The translations under genes were made by a program, and so were the position numbers. Positions 1 to 9,813 of a stretch of 64,000 bases of DNA are shown piece by piece. The DNA is from an uncultured Bacteroidota bacterium (GTDB lineage Bacteria; Bacteroidota; Bacteroidia; Chitinophagales; Chitinophagaceae): contig CAISPO010000012.1 of NCBI GenBank assembly GCA_903887415.1, forward strand, positions 1 through 64,000, given 5' to 3'. The notes beneath the pieces are model-generated. The model was given only the letters and a program-made list of their open reading frames with translations, searched no databases and was not told the origin of the DNA. Positions within the stretch are counted from its first letter, which is position 1; each line of letters opens with the position of its first letter.

Positions 1-148
1 AGCCAATTGTATTTAGGGTAAAGCCTAAACCGCCTGACCTGCAAAAAGATATTTTCTGGAAAAACTCAACCTTGTTCCAGTAAAATCAGGCTTTCCCAAA
101 GATATTTTGCCCTTTTTGAAAAAGTTCCGTATGTTCATGAAAGAGATT

Positions 149-1231
149 ATGAGAAAAAATATTTTCGTAAAATTTCCGGCGATCTGTGTGATCGCTATAG
201 TCGGCCTGGCTGCTGCATTGAATGCTTGTAATAAAAGCAAAACGGCTGCACCCCTCAACGAGGCTACCAACGAAACGCTGAGAAAGGCTTCCGGCACTCC
301 GTTGCTGCAAAATACAGAGATAACAAGTGTTGTGACTATCGCTAATTTGCGCACATCGGCTGATGGCAGCACAACAAAGGTTATGTTTTGCCAAAACGAG
401 CAAATTCTAAACGTTGCCAACTCGGCGGATATAAACACGCTAAAGGATGCCTTTGCTAAAAACCACGCTGTACAGATCACCTTTGATCCCTGGCATGCTG
501 CGGTTTCACATGTAGCGCTCGCCTCTGCAGAGGACCAGGCTTACTTTAATAATAAAGAAGTTGTTGGCAATGCAGGCACCGCAATGAGAATTGAAGCCAC
601 AACCTCTGCCGAAGCCATTGATCATGCTGCAGACATGGGCGTCCTTAACCTTACTACGGATACGCTTACAAATGTTATCCCTGATTTCAATACAGCGCAG
701 CTAATGTTCGATTACATAGCCCACCAGTGCTGCCAGTTGGCTGGCCCTTACGCCATTGACCACTGCATCAGTTTCCAGTATTGCGAAGACGGCTGCTATG
801 CACGGGCTCACAAAATGTGCATGATCATTAACAGCAAATACCATTATGGCACCCAAAAAGTATTCAGTTTTGCAAATGCAGGCATTGATGAGCTTTGTGT
901 AAAAGCTGAAAAATGGAATGGCTGCTGTATCAACTGGTGGTATCACGTAGCACCATTAGTAACAATTAAAACAGCCACCGGCCCCAGGGCATACGTATTC
1001 GCCCCCGCTATGTTCGACCAGCCTGTACTGCTGTCAACATGGCTCCATGCACAGACTAATCCAGCCTGCGTTCCTTCGGGTGATGTACCACATGTCAGCA
1101 TGATAAACATTCAGCCTACTGCGTCTTACAGCCCATCCGGCGGCAGCGGCTATTCCTTCGATACAGACCCGCTTTATGTAAATACAAATTCGACACTGGT
1201 TAGCTACAGGCACCTGGTTTCATGTCCATAA
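149..1231 (+). CDS. Protein-glutaminase-like (protein-deamidating) lipoprotein
   Basis: The ATG at 149 begins a typical lipoprotein signal ending in a lipobox Leu-Asn-Ala-Cys. Upstream in-frame ATGs at 107, 131 and 137 are less likely starts. Numbering from 107, the C-terminal half carries a D-G-C-Y-A-R-A-H motif at 228-235 and W-W-Y-H-V-A at 277-282. These match the catalytic Cys and His regions of secreted protein-glutaminases known from Chryseobacterium, which hydrolyse side-chain amides of protein glutamines. The region is Cys-rich, suggesting disulfides. The first half (about 45-200) resembles a propeptide in position. Where the family, as I recall it, has an Asp just before a Pro (third catalytic residue), this protein has Ala299-Pro300. 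Activity is therefore doubtful or the Asp is supplied elsewhere. The next gene overlaps its stop. Confidence 0.72.
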   Translation: MRKNIFVKFPAICVIAIVGLAAALNACNKSKTAAPLNEATNETLRKASGTPLLQNTEITSVVTIANLRTSADGSTTKVMFCQNEQILNVANSADINTLKDAFAKNHAVQITFDPWHAAVSHVALASAEDQAYFNNKEVVGNAGTAMRIEATTSAEAIDHAADMGVLNLTTDTLTNVIPDFNTAQLMFDYIAHQCCQLAGPYAIDHCISFQYCEDGCYARAHKMCMIINSKYHYGTQKVFSFANAGIDELCVKAEKWNGCCINWWYHVAPLVTIKTATGPRAYVFAPAMFDQPVLLSTWLHAQTNPACVPSGDVPHVSMINIQPTASYSPSGGSGYSFDTDPLYVNTNSTLVSYRHLVSCP

Positions 1232-1575
1232 AGAAGATGATCACAAAACATTTTTCACGCCCGGCATGCTTAAAAAGCGTGCTGGGTTTGTTATTTATGC
1301 TGCTTACCGTTCCATCGTTTTCGGCACCAAAGCACAAGCTGAAAAAAAAGGGTGTTGAAAATACCATGACCGTTGCTGCAATACGCCCTCCAGTTAGCAG
1401 TGAGACCTTTGTAAGGGTAACCTTTCTGCAATCGCAGCGGTTTTATAAGCTCCCAAATGATGCTAACCCCAATTATCTTGCTCTGCTTAAAGAGTCGGAG
1501 AAAAGCCATACCCCTGTCGTTATTAAACGGGCAAAGGAGGAATCTGATGTTATTCTCAGTGTAAGAAAGCCGTAA
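1222..1575 (+). CDS. Small secreted basic protein overlapping the glutaminase-like gene
   Basis: A 117-residue protein whose ATG lies 10 bp inside the end of the upstream gene, implying translational coupling. A second in-frame ATG at 1237 is possible. The N-terminus has a basic region and a hydrophobic core, with likely cleavage after Ser-Phe-Ser-Ala. The mature part is short, basic (Lys-rich start) and has no recognised domain. The overlap suggests it works with the glutaminase-like protein, for example as an inhibitor, chaperone or substrate, but nothing in the sequence shows which. Export is inferred from the signal peptide. Confidence 0.6.
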   Translation: MSIKKMITKHFSRPACLKSVLGLLFMLLTVPSFSAPKHKLKKKGVENTMTVAAIRPPVSSETFVRVTFLQSQRFYKLPNDANPNYLALLKESEKSHTPVVIKRAKEESDVILSVRKP

Positions 1576-1608
1576 AAAAACCGGCCTAAGTTTTTACGCT
1601 CAAGCCGG
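1574..1608 (-). terminator. Intrinsic terminator for the SprB/FN3 gene
   Basis: CCGGCCTAAG (1581-1590) and CTCAAGCCGG (1599-1608) form a 10-pair stem with two G-U pairs and an 8-base loop. Seven A residues at 1574-1580 become a U-tract on the minus strand. It lies just downstream of the minus-strand gene ending at 1630. No T-tract follows on the plus strand. Confidence 0.65.
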
Positions 1609-1629
1609 GTACACGTACTTACTATTTCT

Positions 1630-3897
1630 TTAGTGCTTAACAACAAAAGTTCCACCTGTTACAACGCGGGTGTTTTCTACAATCGAATAATAATATTTAC
1701 CCTCTGGCAAGAATGTAGTTTTCACCTTGAGGTTTTGAGTTTCCAGCATTTGATACTGCCCGGCCAAACGCCCGATCTCATCAACAATGGTGATATAAAC
1801 AGGGGACGAGGGCTGCTTGGCAAGCGTGAAATTGATCATGGAATTCGAGGGGTTTGGATATACTTTTATCTCATCGCCTGTTAAGTTTGCAGCTTCTGCA
1901 GGAACGGATGCAGGGTTTTCGTACCGTGCCGGAACGATCGTAATGCTGGTCACCGGGTGAATTTCATTCCATCCATGATCATTGTCTAATACATAACTGC
2001 CCAGCACTTGCACATGCTCGCCAACATTGGGGATGTAAACGGTGTTAGTGAATCCTGTACATGCAGCAATTGCGTCTGTTTGTGTCACTGTAACCGCACA
2101 AACCGGCTCTACCACCAGTTTACCATATTGGTTGGCTATATTTCCGCTGTTCAGCATCCACGTATATGCGCTGTCAAGCGTAACACGGATATGAATATCA
2201 CCATCTGCTTCATGTATCAAACTGTACACTACGCCGGTTATTGTAGCACATTGGGAATAGGGTATCAGGCGGTAGCTGTGGTACACATGGTTCCACAATG
2301 TAGAGTCGCAAGCCGATGCACCACTTGTGGTAAAATCAGCGGACGCGGAAAACGCGCTCGTTGTAGAACCGGAGCAAGCAGTTTGAACCTGGAATTCATA
2401 CTCTGTGGCGCTTGTAAGCCCTGAAATAGCTTTGCTGGTTGTAGTTGACGTTGTTGACGTCCACGTGGTAGTCCCAACCTGGCGGTATTGTATGTTGTAA
2501 CTAACGGCGCCTGTCGCCGCATTCCAGTTAAGCGTAGCAGCGGTAGTTGTTATGCTCGTGGCAGAAAGGCTTCCCGGAACTGCACAAGATGAAGTACCTG
2601 AAGTAGTGAAGTCAAAAGAGGACGAATAAGTGCTTGTAGCGGTTCCACAAACTGCCTGCACCTGGAATTCATAGGTGGTTGCAGAAGTGAGGCCAGATAC
2701 CGCAACTGAGCGCGTGGTTGATGAAGTTGTGCTCCAGGTAGTGGTGCCGGTCTTACGGTATTGCACATTATAGCTCGTGGACGTTCCAACATCTGTCCAG
2801 TTTAGAGTGGCCGTCGTAGTCGTAATGCTGGTAGCAGATAAACCGCCTATTGTTGCGACACCCATTGTGGCTGTGGCTTTCGCTGTGCAGCTATGGGCAT
2901 CAGTTACAGTGGCGGTATAAGCGCCCTGTGTTAGCCCGGTAGATGTGGCGGTTGTTTGAGCAGGAGAAGTGCTCCAGGTGTAAGTATAGCCAGACGTGCC
3001 GCCTGAAGCGGTAACAGTTGCCTGGCCGTCCGTATTGCCGCATCCGGGGTTAGTTTGGGCAGAAATACTTGCAGTGAGCGCGGCCGGTTGTGTAACTGTT
3101 GCGCTGGTAGATGCAGTGCAACCGCCTGTAGCGGTTACTGTCACCGAATAAGTGTTTGCAGTAAGGCTTGATATGTTTTGCGTGGTCGCACCGTTGCTCC
3201 ATAAATAAGTAAAGGGCGCTGTGCCGCCAGTTGTGGTCAGTGCGATTGCTCCTGTGCTGCCACCGTTGCAACTTACATTGGTAACAGATGTAGAAAGTGT
3301 AGGAGCAGTGCAGCCACTGGCAGACGCAACGGTTCCGTTAATGTTCAGGTTCAGTATCTGGAATGTGCCGGTGGTGCCGCTTGCATCAAAACCATAAACT
3401 CTGAATTTTAGTACACTTGGAGCAACTACTGCTATTGTAGTCGTCCAGGTACCGGTAGTTGCAGTCCCGCAACTTGCATTATCGGGAGATTGGTTGGAGC
3501 CCTGGTTGGTCCAGGTAGTGCCTCCATCTGTGCTATAGGCAAAACGGACGTCAGCAGGCCCCGTAGAGGAGCGGCGGAGATCAACACTGAAACCGGTTAC
3601 ATTCAATTGATACCCGGAAGCTGGTGTTGCCGAAACTTCTATCGCCGGCAAAGTGGAAGAATAAGTGGTCGTGCTGGTAAAGCTGGCAGAAGAGAAACCT
3701 GTTCCGCAAGGAGAACCCGGAGCCGTAGCACCGTTTACTCTCGCCAAGGCCGTGCCTGTGGCATGAGTAGCGACAGAATTCAGCGCCCCGGTTGTGGAGC
3801 TGGTGTAGCTAACGATCTGGCCGTAACTAATACCAGTACCTGATACTGCAAGCAGGAATATCAGGGCAATCTTTGCAAGAGTAAATTTTTGACGCAT
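1630..3897 (-). CDS. Secreted multidomain T9SS protein with SprB and FN3 repeats
   Basis: A 755-residue surface or secreted protein. The signal peptide ends near residue 27. Residues about 28-190 form a domain shared almost residue for residue with the next minus-strand gene. SprB-type repeats follow (about 200-345, with [10 protein letters not shown]), then two fibronectin type III domains (about 350-435 and 440-525). A compact domain at about 535-655 contains H-E-A-D-G-D-I-H-I and [10 protein letters not shown] cannot assign it. The C-terminus (about 670-755) is a T9SS type A sorting domain with Val-Tyr-Pro-Asn-Pro. It probably reaches the cell surface through T9SS. Substrate and role are unknown. 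Confidence 0.8.
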   Translation of the reverse strand: MRQKFTLAKIALIFLLAVSGTGISYGQIVSYTSSTTGALNSVATHATGTALARVNGATAPGSPCGTGFSSASFTSTTTYSSTLPAIEVSATPASGYQLNVTGFSVDLRRSSTGPADVRFAYSTDGGTTWTNQGSNQSPDNASCGTATTGTWTTTIAVVAPSVLKFRVYGFDASGTTGTFQILNLNINGTVASASGCTAPTLSTSVTNVSCNGGSTGAIALTTTGGTAPFTYLWSNGATTQNISSLTANTYSVTVTATGGCTASTSATVTQPAALTASISAQTNPGCGNTDGQATVTASGGTSGYTYTWSTSPAQTTATSTGLTQGAYTATVTDAHSCTAKATATMGVATIGGLSATSITTTTATLNWTDVGTSTSYNVQYRKTGTTTWSTTSSTTRSVAVSGLTSATTYEFQVQAVCGTATSTYSSSFDFTTSGTSSCAVPGSLSATSITTTAATLNWNAATGAVSYNIQYRQVGTTTWTSTTSTTTSKAISGLTSATEYEFQVQTACSGSTTSAFSASADFTTSGASACDSTLWNHVYHSYRLIPYSQCATITGVVYSLIHEADGDIHIRVTLDSAYTWMLNSGNIANQYGKLVVEPVCAVTVTQTDAIAACTGFTNTVYIPNVGEHVQVLGSYVLDNDHGWNEIHPVTSITIVPARYENPASVPAEAANLTGDEIKVYPNPSNSMINFTLAKQPSSPVYITIVDEIGRLAGQYQMLETQNLKVKTTFLPEGKYYYSIVENTRVVTGGTFVVKH

Positions 3898-3990
3898 AAG
3901 TGTGTGTATTTAGCTCTAAAGATATTCCTGATATATTAACAGAATAACAATTAAATGTTACCATTTACTTGTTTGGCACCTGATCCTAAA

Positions 3991-4025
3991 AAAAATAAAA
4001 ACCGGGTCAAAAATATGACCCGGTT
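3991..4025 (-). terminator. Strong intrinsic terminator
   Basis: AACCGGGTCA (4000-4009) pairs perfectly with TGACCCGGTT (4016-4025) around a 6-base loop. The A-rich tract before it gives a U-run on the minus strand, downstream of the gene ending at 4050. Confidence 0.8.
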
Positions 4026-4049
4026 CCGTTTAAATATCCTCGTAGTACA

Positions 4050-6599
4050 TTATAGCTTCACAACCTTTATTACCTGCACATTTCCACCAATGCTAACCCT
4101 GGCAAAGTAGATGCCAGGAGTGGCAGGCGCAAAAGTGTATTGATGTGTACCTTGCTCTTGTGATTCATTGTTTACAATCGCGGAAACAACTTGCCCAACA
4201 GTATTAGTGATAATTACAGAAACGTCTTCTGTAGTTGACAGGCTATACTGAATGGTAAAGCTGGTCTTCGTAGGATTTGGGAATACGTTAATTTCATCCA
4301 TAATCCCTGCAACTATTGCTGTTCCGGCCGGGTTCATTTCGCGATGATAAGTAGTGCCGCACCCGCCGCTCACGGATATATGAGAAAGTGCTCCGCCCAT
4401 GGAGCTGAAATCACCCTTAAATGCCTGGTAGTAAATATTGGCTATGGTATCGTTATGGATGATGAGTGTATTTTCATCGTTCTCGCCATCTGCAGATACG
4501 GTCCAGTTGTGTGAGCCGGTAAGCACCAAGGGATCAGAGCAGGTATTAGACGGGTCAACGACCATATATTTATTGTGGTAGATGTGCGAACCTCCATTAT
4601 ACACTTTGAGGCGCGAAGAGCCTAAACCTGAATTAAGCGTAGTGTAAGCACTATAGCTAACACTGTATTCATCAATAATGCAATCTACAGAAACGCCGTC
4701 GCTCGCATATTCCGCTACTTGCTGCGTAGCATCCGGGCCGTCTGTGTAGGTGTACATGCCAACATAAAGGTCGGTATTTGCAGTTTGAATAGTAGAAAGG
4801 ATATGTGCATTCGTACTGTCGGAAGGTGTGAAATACAATTCCACTTCCTTGCCCCCAATAGTGAAAATATGATGGCCGGAATTAGGCTTGCATGGGCCCC
4901 ACAGGCTGGCGCTGGAGTTAGGAGTAGCCGTAGTGCTGCCCCACATCAGGTTGAACTGGTTAGTGTAGGCATGCGCAAGGGCAGAATCCTGGATGAAAAT
5001 AAGGTTATTAAAATCGTATTGGAACATGGTTGAGTTCCAGTCAGCCGAACCAGTCAGCAGGGTCGCATCATTAGGATTTGTTGAATTTGCGTCTATGTTC
5101 ACAAATTTATTGTGCATGATATTATACTCCTTGCTGCAAGGGGAAATGCTGCCTGCCGCAGGGCTGGACAAGGTATGGATACCCGAGTTGAGCGCGGACA
5201 AACCAGTATTTGTGCCTGCTGCACAATATATCCAGCGCACAGTTACCCCCCTTGCATAAGCATTATTAACTGCTGTTGCGATATTTGAGAAACCTGTTGT
5301 CTGGCTGTATTCATACTGTGCAATATCAATAGAATACTTTGCCCGGTTGATGTAAGCTATGATGGTATCCGCCATGCAATTATTGAGGTACTGGGCATAT
5401 ACGCCGGTTGAAACAGTAGTGTCAACAGGCTGATTAAAATAAATAACCATCTTGCCTGTGGACCCGCCACCGCCGCTTGTGGCAGAAGTAGTAAAAGTAG
5501 CGGCGGCACTGTAAGCGCTGGTAGAAGAACCGGAGCAAACTGTCTGTACCTGGTATTGATATGCGGTAGAGGCTGTTAACCCGGAAACGCTAACCGCATT
5601 TGTTGTTGCTGTGGCAGTGCTCCACGTACTGGCGCCTGTCTGGCGGTATTCAATATTATAGCTTGCTGCGCCGCTTACGGCGCCCCAGTTGAGTGTAGCG
5701 CTGGTTGTGGTGATAGCGGTGGCCGATAAGCCAGATGGCACAGTACATGGTGCAGCAGAAGTAGTAAAAGTACCGGTTGAACTGTACGCGCTGGTAGAAG
5801 AACCGGAGCAAACCGTCTGTACCTGGTATTGATATGCGGTAGAGGCTGTTAACCCGGAAACACCGATAGAATTTGTCGTAGCTGTCGCCGTGCTCCATGT
5901 TGAAGCCCCCGTCTGGCGGTATTCTATATTATAGCTTGCTGCGCCGCTTACGGCGCCCCATTTCAGTGTAGCGCTGGTAGCAGTAACAGACGTTGTTGAC
6001 AAACTGCCTGGAACACTGCATGGCGGAGCGCCCGTTACTGTGCCATTTATGGTGAGGTTCAATATCTGAAAAGTTCCAGACGTGCTGCTTGCATCAAAGC
6101 CATATACACGGAACATTAAAACTGCGGGCGCAGCAACTGTAAAAGAAGTAGTCCAGGTGCCTGTGGTTGTCGTGCCGCAGGCAGCATTATCTGGCGATTG
6201 GTTTGAACCCTGATTAATCCAGGTAGTGCCACCATTTGTACTGTACGCAAAACGCACATCGGCCGGGCCGGTTGATGAGCGCCGGAGCCCTGCGCTAAAA
6301 CCGGTAACGTTTAGTGTGTAACCTGTATTTGGTGTGCAGGTAACCTGTATTGCCCCAAGAGTGGAAGAATAGGTAGTAGTGCTTGTAAAGCTGGCAGAAG
6401 AAAATCCGGTGCCGCATGGAGTGCCGGTTGTAGCAACACCGTTTACTCTGGCCAGCGCTGTGCCTGTGGCATTTGCAGCAACAGAGCTGAGGGCGCCGGT
6501 TGTTGAGCTGGTGTAGCTGAGTATCTGGGCGTTGCTCCCGTTAACGGCCAGAAAGAACGAAAGACAGATCAACGTCCCAGTGAGTAAATTGCTTTTCAT
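4050..6599 (-). CDS. Secreted phospholipase D-like protein with FN3 repeats and T9SS sorting domain
   Basis: An 849-residue protein. Signal peptide to about residue 24. Residues 25-190 share the N-terminal domain of the neighbouring T9SS protein. Two FN3 domains lie at about 196-283 and 286-373, then a Gly-rich linker. Residues about 384-735 are a phospholipase D-fold unit with two complete HxKxxxxD motifs: His496-Lys498-Asp503 and His675-Lys677-Asp682, each followed by a Thr-Gly-Ser-x-x-Trp segment. Both half-sites look intact. The family includes phospholipases, nucleases and transferases acting on phosphodiesters, so the substrate is open. The C-terminus has Val-Phe-Pro-Asn-Pro and a T9SS type A domain. 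Shared N-terminus and orientation suggest duplication with its neighbour. Confidence 0.85.
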   Translation of the reverse strand: MKSNLLTGTLICLSFFLAVNGSNAQILSYTSSTTGALSSVAANATGTALARVNGVATTGTPCGTGFSSASFTSTTTYSSTLGAIQVTCTPNTGYTLNVTGFSAGLRRSSTGPADVRFAYSTNGGTTWINQGSNQSPDNAACGTTTTGTWTTSFTVAAPAVLMFRVYGFDASSTSGTFQILNLTINGTVTGAPPCSVPGSLSTTSVTATSATLKWGAVSGAASYNIEYRQTGASTWSTATATTNSIGVSGLTASTAYQYQVQTVCSGSSTSAYSSTGTFTTSAAPCTVPSGLSATAITTTSATLNWGAVSGAASYNIEYRQTGASTWSTATATTNAVSVSGLTASTAYQYQVQTVCSGSSTSAYSAAATFTTSATSGGGGSTGKMVIYFNQPVDTTVSTGVYAQYLNNCMADTIIAYINRAKYSIDIAQYEYSQTTGFSNIATAVNNAYARGVTVRWIYCAAGTNTGLSALNSGIHTLSSPAAGSISPCSKEYNIMHNKFVNIDANSTNPNDATLLTGSADWNSTMFQYDFNNLIFIQDSALAHAYTNQFNLMWGSTTATPNSSASLWGPCKPNSGHHIFTIGGKEVELYFTPSDSTNAHILSTIQTANTDLYVGMYTYTDGPDATQQVAEYASDGVSVDCIIDEYSVSYSAYTTLNSGLGSSRLKVYNGGSHIYHNKYMVVDPSNTCSDPLVLTGSHNWTVSADGENDENTLIIHNDTIANIYYQAFKGDFSSMGGALSHISVSGGCGTTYHREMNPAGTAIVAGIMDEINVFPNPTKTSFTIQYSLSTTEDVSVIITNTVGQVVSAIVNNESQEQGTHQYTFAPATPGIYFARVSIGGNVQVIKVVKL
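5482..6010. repeat. Tandem 273-bp duplication encoding two FN3 domains
   Basis: Two direct copies, starting at 5482 and 5755 (period 273 bp, 91 codons), are nearly identical over long stretches. They encode the adjacent FN3 domains of the phospholipase D-like protein and suggest recent internal duplication or gene conversion. Confidence 0.8.
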
Positions 6600-6699
6600 T
6601 TGGTGTCTATTTGATTCAAAAGTAAGGTTTCTAAATAAACAAAATATTAATGCAATGTTATCCTTTCCAGAGAATGCCCGGGCTGGCTATCTTTACTTT

Positions 6700-7125
6700 A
6701 TGGACAAGCGCTTCAACATCCGTGTATATGGCATCTGGATACAGGACAATAAAATACTGGTAAATGAGGAAATGATACGCGGAAAACAGATCATCAAATT
6801 CCCCGGCGGAGGCCTCGATTGGGGAGAGGGTATCAAAAATTGCCTGGTGCGCGAATGGAAAGAAGAACTGAATATAGATATTGAGGTGCTCAGCCACTTT
6901 TATACCACCGATTTTTTTCAGCCTTCAGCTTATGATAATTCGCAGGTCATCAGTATATACTATTTTGTCACTGCACCTGTTCCGGATACCATTCTAAACA
7001 CCGAACCCAATGAGCGAACCTATTGGATGGATATTTTCGAAGTTTCGGCAGATACGTTTACACTGGCTATAGATAAAGTAGTGGGTGGAATGCTATATGA
7101 GTATTTTCATGCTCTTCCCTGGTAA
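6700..7125 (+). CDS. Nudix hydrolase
   Basis: About 141 residues from the ATG at 6700; an upstream ATG at 6655 is possible. I prefer 6700 because it is preceded by a TATCTTTA box and gives the usual Nudix length. The Nudix box is present, G-G-L-D-W-G-E, seven residues, then R-E-W-K-E-E-L-N-I, fitting Gx5Ex7REUxEExGU with Asn for the second Gly. The family hydrolyses nucleoside diphosphates linked to another moiety using a divalent metal; the substrate cannot be read from the sequence. It is cytoplasmic, divergent from the phospholipase D-like gene, and probably a single transcription unit. Confidence 0.85.
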   Translation: MDKRFNIRVYGIWIQDNKILVNEEMIRGKQIIKFPGGGLDWGEGIKNCLVREWKEELNIDIEVLSHFYTTDFFQPSAYDNSQVISIYYFVTAPVPDTILNTEPNERTYWMDIFEVSADTFTLAIDKVVGGMLYEYFHALPW

Positions 7126-7198
7126 ATTGCAAACAGCATAACCGTTCCTTTAAGTGCCAAATCCCGGAAAGGCCCAATAAACATTATCAATATAGCTA

Positions 7199-7232
7199 TT
7201 TGCACCACAAGTGTGCCTACCCATTACCTTTG
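7199..7232 (+). promoter_or_regulatory. Bacteroidota-type promoter of the ABC exporter
   Basis: TTTG at 7199-7202 and TACCTTTG at 7225-7232 match the -33 TTTG / -7 TAnnTTTG consensus with a 22-base spacer. The ATG follows 7 bases after the -7 box, so the leader is very short. Confidence 0.6.
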
Positions 7233-7238
7233 CGCGAT

Positions 7239-9032
7239 ATGAAACTATTAATGCAATATCTCAGCCGTTACAAGCTGATGATCCTTTTAGCAATTGTTTT
7301 AGCTGCGATCAACCAAAGTTTTTCGCTGTTAAACCCTATCATCTCCGGTAAAATACTGGACAACTTTGTGAATCATCCGTTTACTGATAAAGCAGGCCAC
7401 GCCAGAACAATGGCTACTTACCTGCGCGAAGCATTAAACCCGATCTTAATGATCATGGGGTTCGCTATGGTGTCCAGGATCGCCAAGAACTTCCAGGACT
7501 ATACCGTGAATGTAGTGATACAGAAATACGGTGCACAGCTATATACCGATGGCCTGAAACATGCGCTGCGGCTCCCTTACCAGGATTTTGAAGACCAGAG
7601 CAGCGGGCAAACACTCTCCGTGCTGCAAAAAGTGCGCGCCGACTGTGAGAAGTTTATAGTGTCGTTCTTTAATGTGCTTTTGCCTACGATCATAGGTATT
7701 GTTTTTGTGGTGATCTACTGCGTGCCGATCAGCCCTTACCTGCCGCTGGTGTACCTGGGTGGTGCAGTGGTGCTGGGCTTGCTTACCAGCGCATTGAGCA
7801 AGAAAATAAAAGTAGTGCAGAAGAATATCGTGCGGGAAACAAATGCGCTGGCTGGCTCTACAACAGAATCCCTGCGCAATATAGAGCTCGTGAAAAGCCT
7901 CGGCCTTACCGACCAGGAAATACGCCGGCTCAACGCAACTACTATCAAAATATTGAAGCTGGAGCTTAGGAAAGTGCGCAGTATCCGCACTATCTCTTTC
8001 ATTCAGGGTACCTTCGTCAATTTTCTGCAGCAGGTGATCGTCATGACTTTCCTGTTCTTTATTTTCAAGGGGGCTATTACCCCAGGCCAGTATCTCTCGT
8101 TGACTTTCTTTTCTTTCTTCATCCTGCAGCCCATGCAGGAGATTGGCAATGTGATACTCTCCTACCGCGAGGCCGAAGCCAGCCTTAACAACATGCAAAC
8201 GCTATTCAGCAAACCCGTAGAATTCAAACCGGAGCGGCCTGAGGCAATTAATGTAATAGCTGAAGTGAAATTCACGGATGTAACCTTCAAGCACAACAGC
8301 GCCAACAAGCCTGCGCTAGACGGCATATCATTCGATGTGAAGCTGGGTGAGACCATCGCTTTTGTAGGCCCGTCCGGCAGCGGGAAAACTACCCTGGTGA
8401 AATTGCTGGTGGGCTTGTACCACCCTATAAAAGGGCACATCTATTACAACGGCCATGACGAGGCTAATATAGATTACGAAGAGCTGCGCCGTCAGATGGG
8501 CCTCGTAACACAAGATCCCCAGTTGTTCTCCGGTACCATTCGCGAAAACCTTTTATTTGTTAACCCCGGCGCTACCGAAGCAGATATTAATACAGCATTG
8601 CAAAAGGCTGCCTGCCAGAACCTGCTGGCCCGTGCAGAAAAGGGCCTGGATACAGTAATTGGTGAAGGCGGGCTGAAACTCTCAGGCGGTGAGCGCCAGC
8701 GCCTGTCTATAGCCCGCGCCCTGTTACGCCAGCCGCGACTGATGATATTTGATGAGGCCACCTCAGCCCTCGACTCGCTGACCGAGGATGAAATATCGCA
8801 GACCATGCGCAGCATCACTTCGCAGCGGCAGCATATTACCATCATGATAGCGCACCGCCTGTCCACCATCATGCACGCAGACCGCATCTATGTGCTGGAG
8901 AAAGGCAACGTAATAGAAACAGGCAGCCATGCTACCCTGCTCGAAGAAAAGGGGCTCTACTACGCCATGTGGCGCCAGCAGATAGGTGAACGCAAAGAGT
9001 CAGCTAATATGAGGAAGGTGATGGCGAATTAA
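7239..9032 (+). CDS. ABC exporter, fused permease and ATPase (MsbA-like)
   Basis: A 597-residue half-transporter from the ATG at 7239, set 7 bases after a -7 box. Residues 1-320 hold about six membrane segments of the type I exporter fold. The ATPase domain has Walker A G-P-S-G-S-G-K-T-T (377-385), signature L-S-G-G-E-R-Q (481-487) and Walker B L-M-I-F-D-E (501-506), then a switch His in A-H-R-L-S-T. All catalytic elements are present, so it should work as a homodimer pumping a lipid, peptide or drug outward. The substrate is unknown. A terminator follows, so it is probably monocistronic. Confidence 0.9.
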   Translation: MKLLMQYLSRYKLMILLAIVLAAINQSFSLLNPIISGKILDNFVNHPFTDKAGHARTMATYLREALNPILMIMGFAMVSRIAKNFQDYTVNVVIQKYGAQLYTDGLKHALRLPYQDFEDQSSGQTLSVLQKVRADCEKFIVSFFNVLLPTIIGIVFVVIYCVPISPYLPLVYLGGAVVLGLLTSALSKKIKVVQKNIVRETNALAGSTTESLRNIELVKSLGLTDQEIRRLNATTIKILKLELRKVRSIRTISFIQGTFVNFLQQVIVMTFLFFIFKGAITPGQYLSLTFFSFFILQPMQEIGNVILSYREAEASLNNMQTLFSKPVEFKPERPEAINVIAEVKFTDVTFKHNSANKPALDGISFDVKLGETIAFVGPSGSGKTTLVKLLVGLYHPIKGHIYYNGHDEANIDYEELRRQMGLVTQDPQLFSGTIRENLLFVNPGATEADINTALQKAACQNLLARAEKGLDTVIGEGGLKLSGGERQRLSIARALLRQPRLMIFDEATSALDSLTEDEISQTMRSITSQRQHITIMIAHRLSTIMHADRIYVLEKGNVIETGSHATLLEEKGLYYAMWRQQIGERKESANMRKVMAN

Positions 9033-9051
9033 CCATTGGTTTATAGTATTG

Positions 9052-9084
9052 AAAGCTACCGGATTTTATTTGGTAGCTTTTTTA
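9052..9084 (+). terminator. Intrinsic terminator after the ABC exporter
   Basis: AAAGCTACC (9052-9060) pairs with GGTAGCTTT (9072-9080) over a T-rich loop and is followed by a T-tract. Confidence 0.75.
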
Positions 9085-9108
9085 TTTTCCGTAGTTTTAT
9101 GTTAACCT

Positions 9109-9795
9109 ATGAGCTACAGATATTCTTTTTGCGTTTTTCTTGTCTTGTTGTTCAACTATAGTTACGCACAGGAACCTCCTTGTAGGAAAATGATAGATAC
9201 GCCTTATCGTACCTGGGTGTTCAAACTTCCACTCGCCAATATTTTCGACCCTTTTTGCCCTAACCTCATCGGAGGTGCAGAATACCGGCTTAGCAAACAC
9301 TCCGCCTTCCAGTTATTGGCTGGTTTCAGCACCAACCTGGGCATTCAGGACGAAACATCGAGCCCCAAAATAAATGGATACCGGGCAAAAGGTGAATACC
9401 GGTGGTATTTTCGACTGAGAAACCGCATCTCCTATTACTTTGCGGCAGACCTGTTTTATACCAAGTATAGTGTTGGGCGAAGGGACTCTTTTGTCAGCCA
9501 GGCAACTGGCGACGGATATATGGATCGTTACCGTATCCGTACAGAAATGTATGGGTCGGATATTAAGTGGGGGTTTCAAAAATATCTGAAGCATCATCTT
9601 TTGATCGAAGCGTTTGCAGGGCTGGGGTATAAACAAAACAATATCACGCAATACGGCAGAAGAGCAAGTACAGACCCTGCAGCACCAGTGACCCCTCCTG
9701 TTGATTTTAATATTCACACAGGCATACCCGGCTTAGGATCGTATGTGTCCTTAAATGTTCCAATAAACTTTTCGATCGGCTATGTATTTCCTTAA
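9109..9795 (+). CDS. Predicted outer-membrane beta-barrel-like protein, first tandem copy
   Basis: A 228-residue exported protein. The signal peptide ends at Ser-Tyr-Ala. The mature part has alternating aromatic and polar segments (for example Y-R-W-Y-F and R-I-S-Y-Y-F-A-A-D-L-F-Y), resembling a small DUF3575-type outer-membrane barrel. The final residue is Pro rather than Phe. The next gene is a clear paralogue with the same layout (K-L-P-L motif, F-I/V-S-Q motif, W-G-F/L-Q motif) 18 bp downstream, so both are likely co-transcribed. Function is unknown. Confidence 0.65.
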   Translation: MSYRYSFCVFLVLLFNYSYAQEPPCRKMIDTPYRTWVFKLPLANIFDPFCPNLIGGAEYRLSKHSAFQLLAGFSTNLGIQDETSSPKINGYRAKGEYRWYFRLRNRISYYFAADLFYTKYSVGRRDSFVSQATGDGYMDRYRIRTEMYGSDIKWGFQKYLKHHLLIEAFAGLGYKQNNITQYGRRASTDPAAPVTPPVDFNIHTGIPGLGSYVSLNVPINFSIGYVFP

Positions 9796-9813
9796 TAAAC
9801 CTTGCTATTTATT

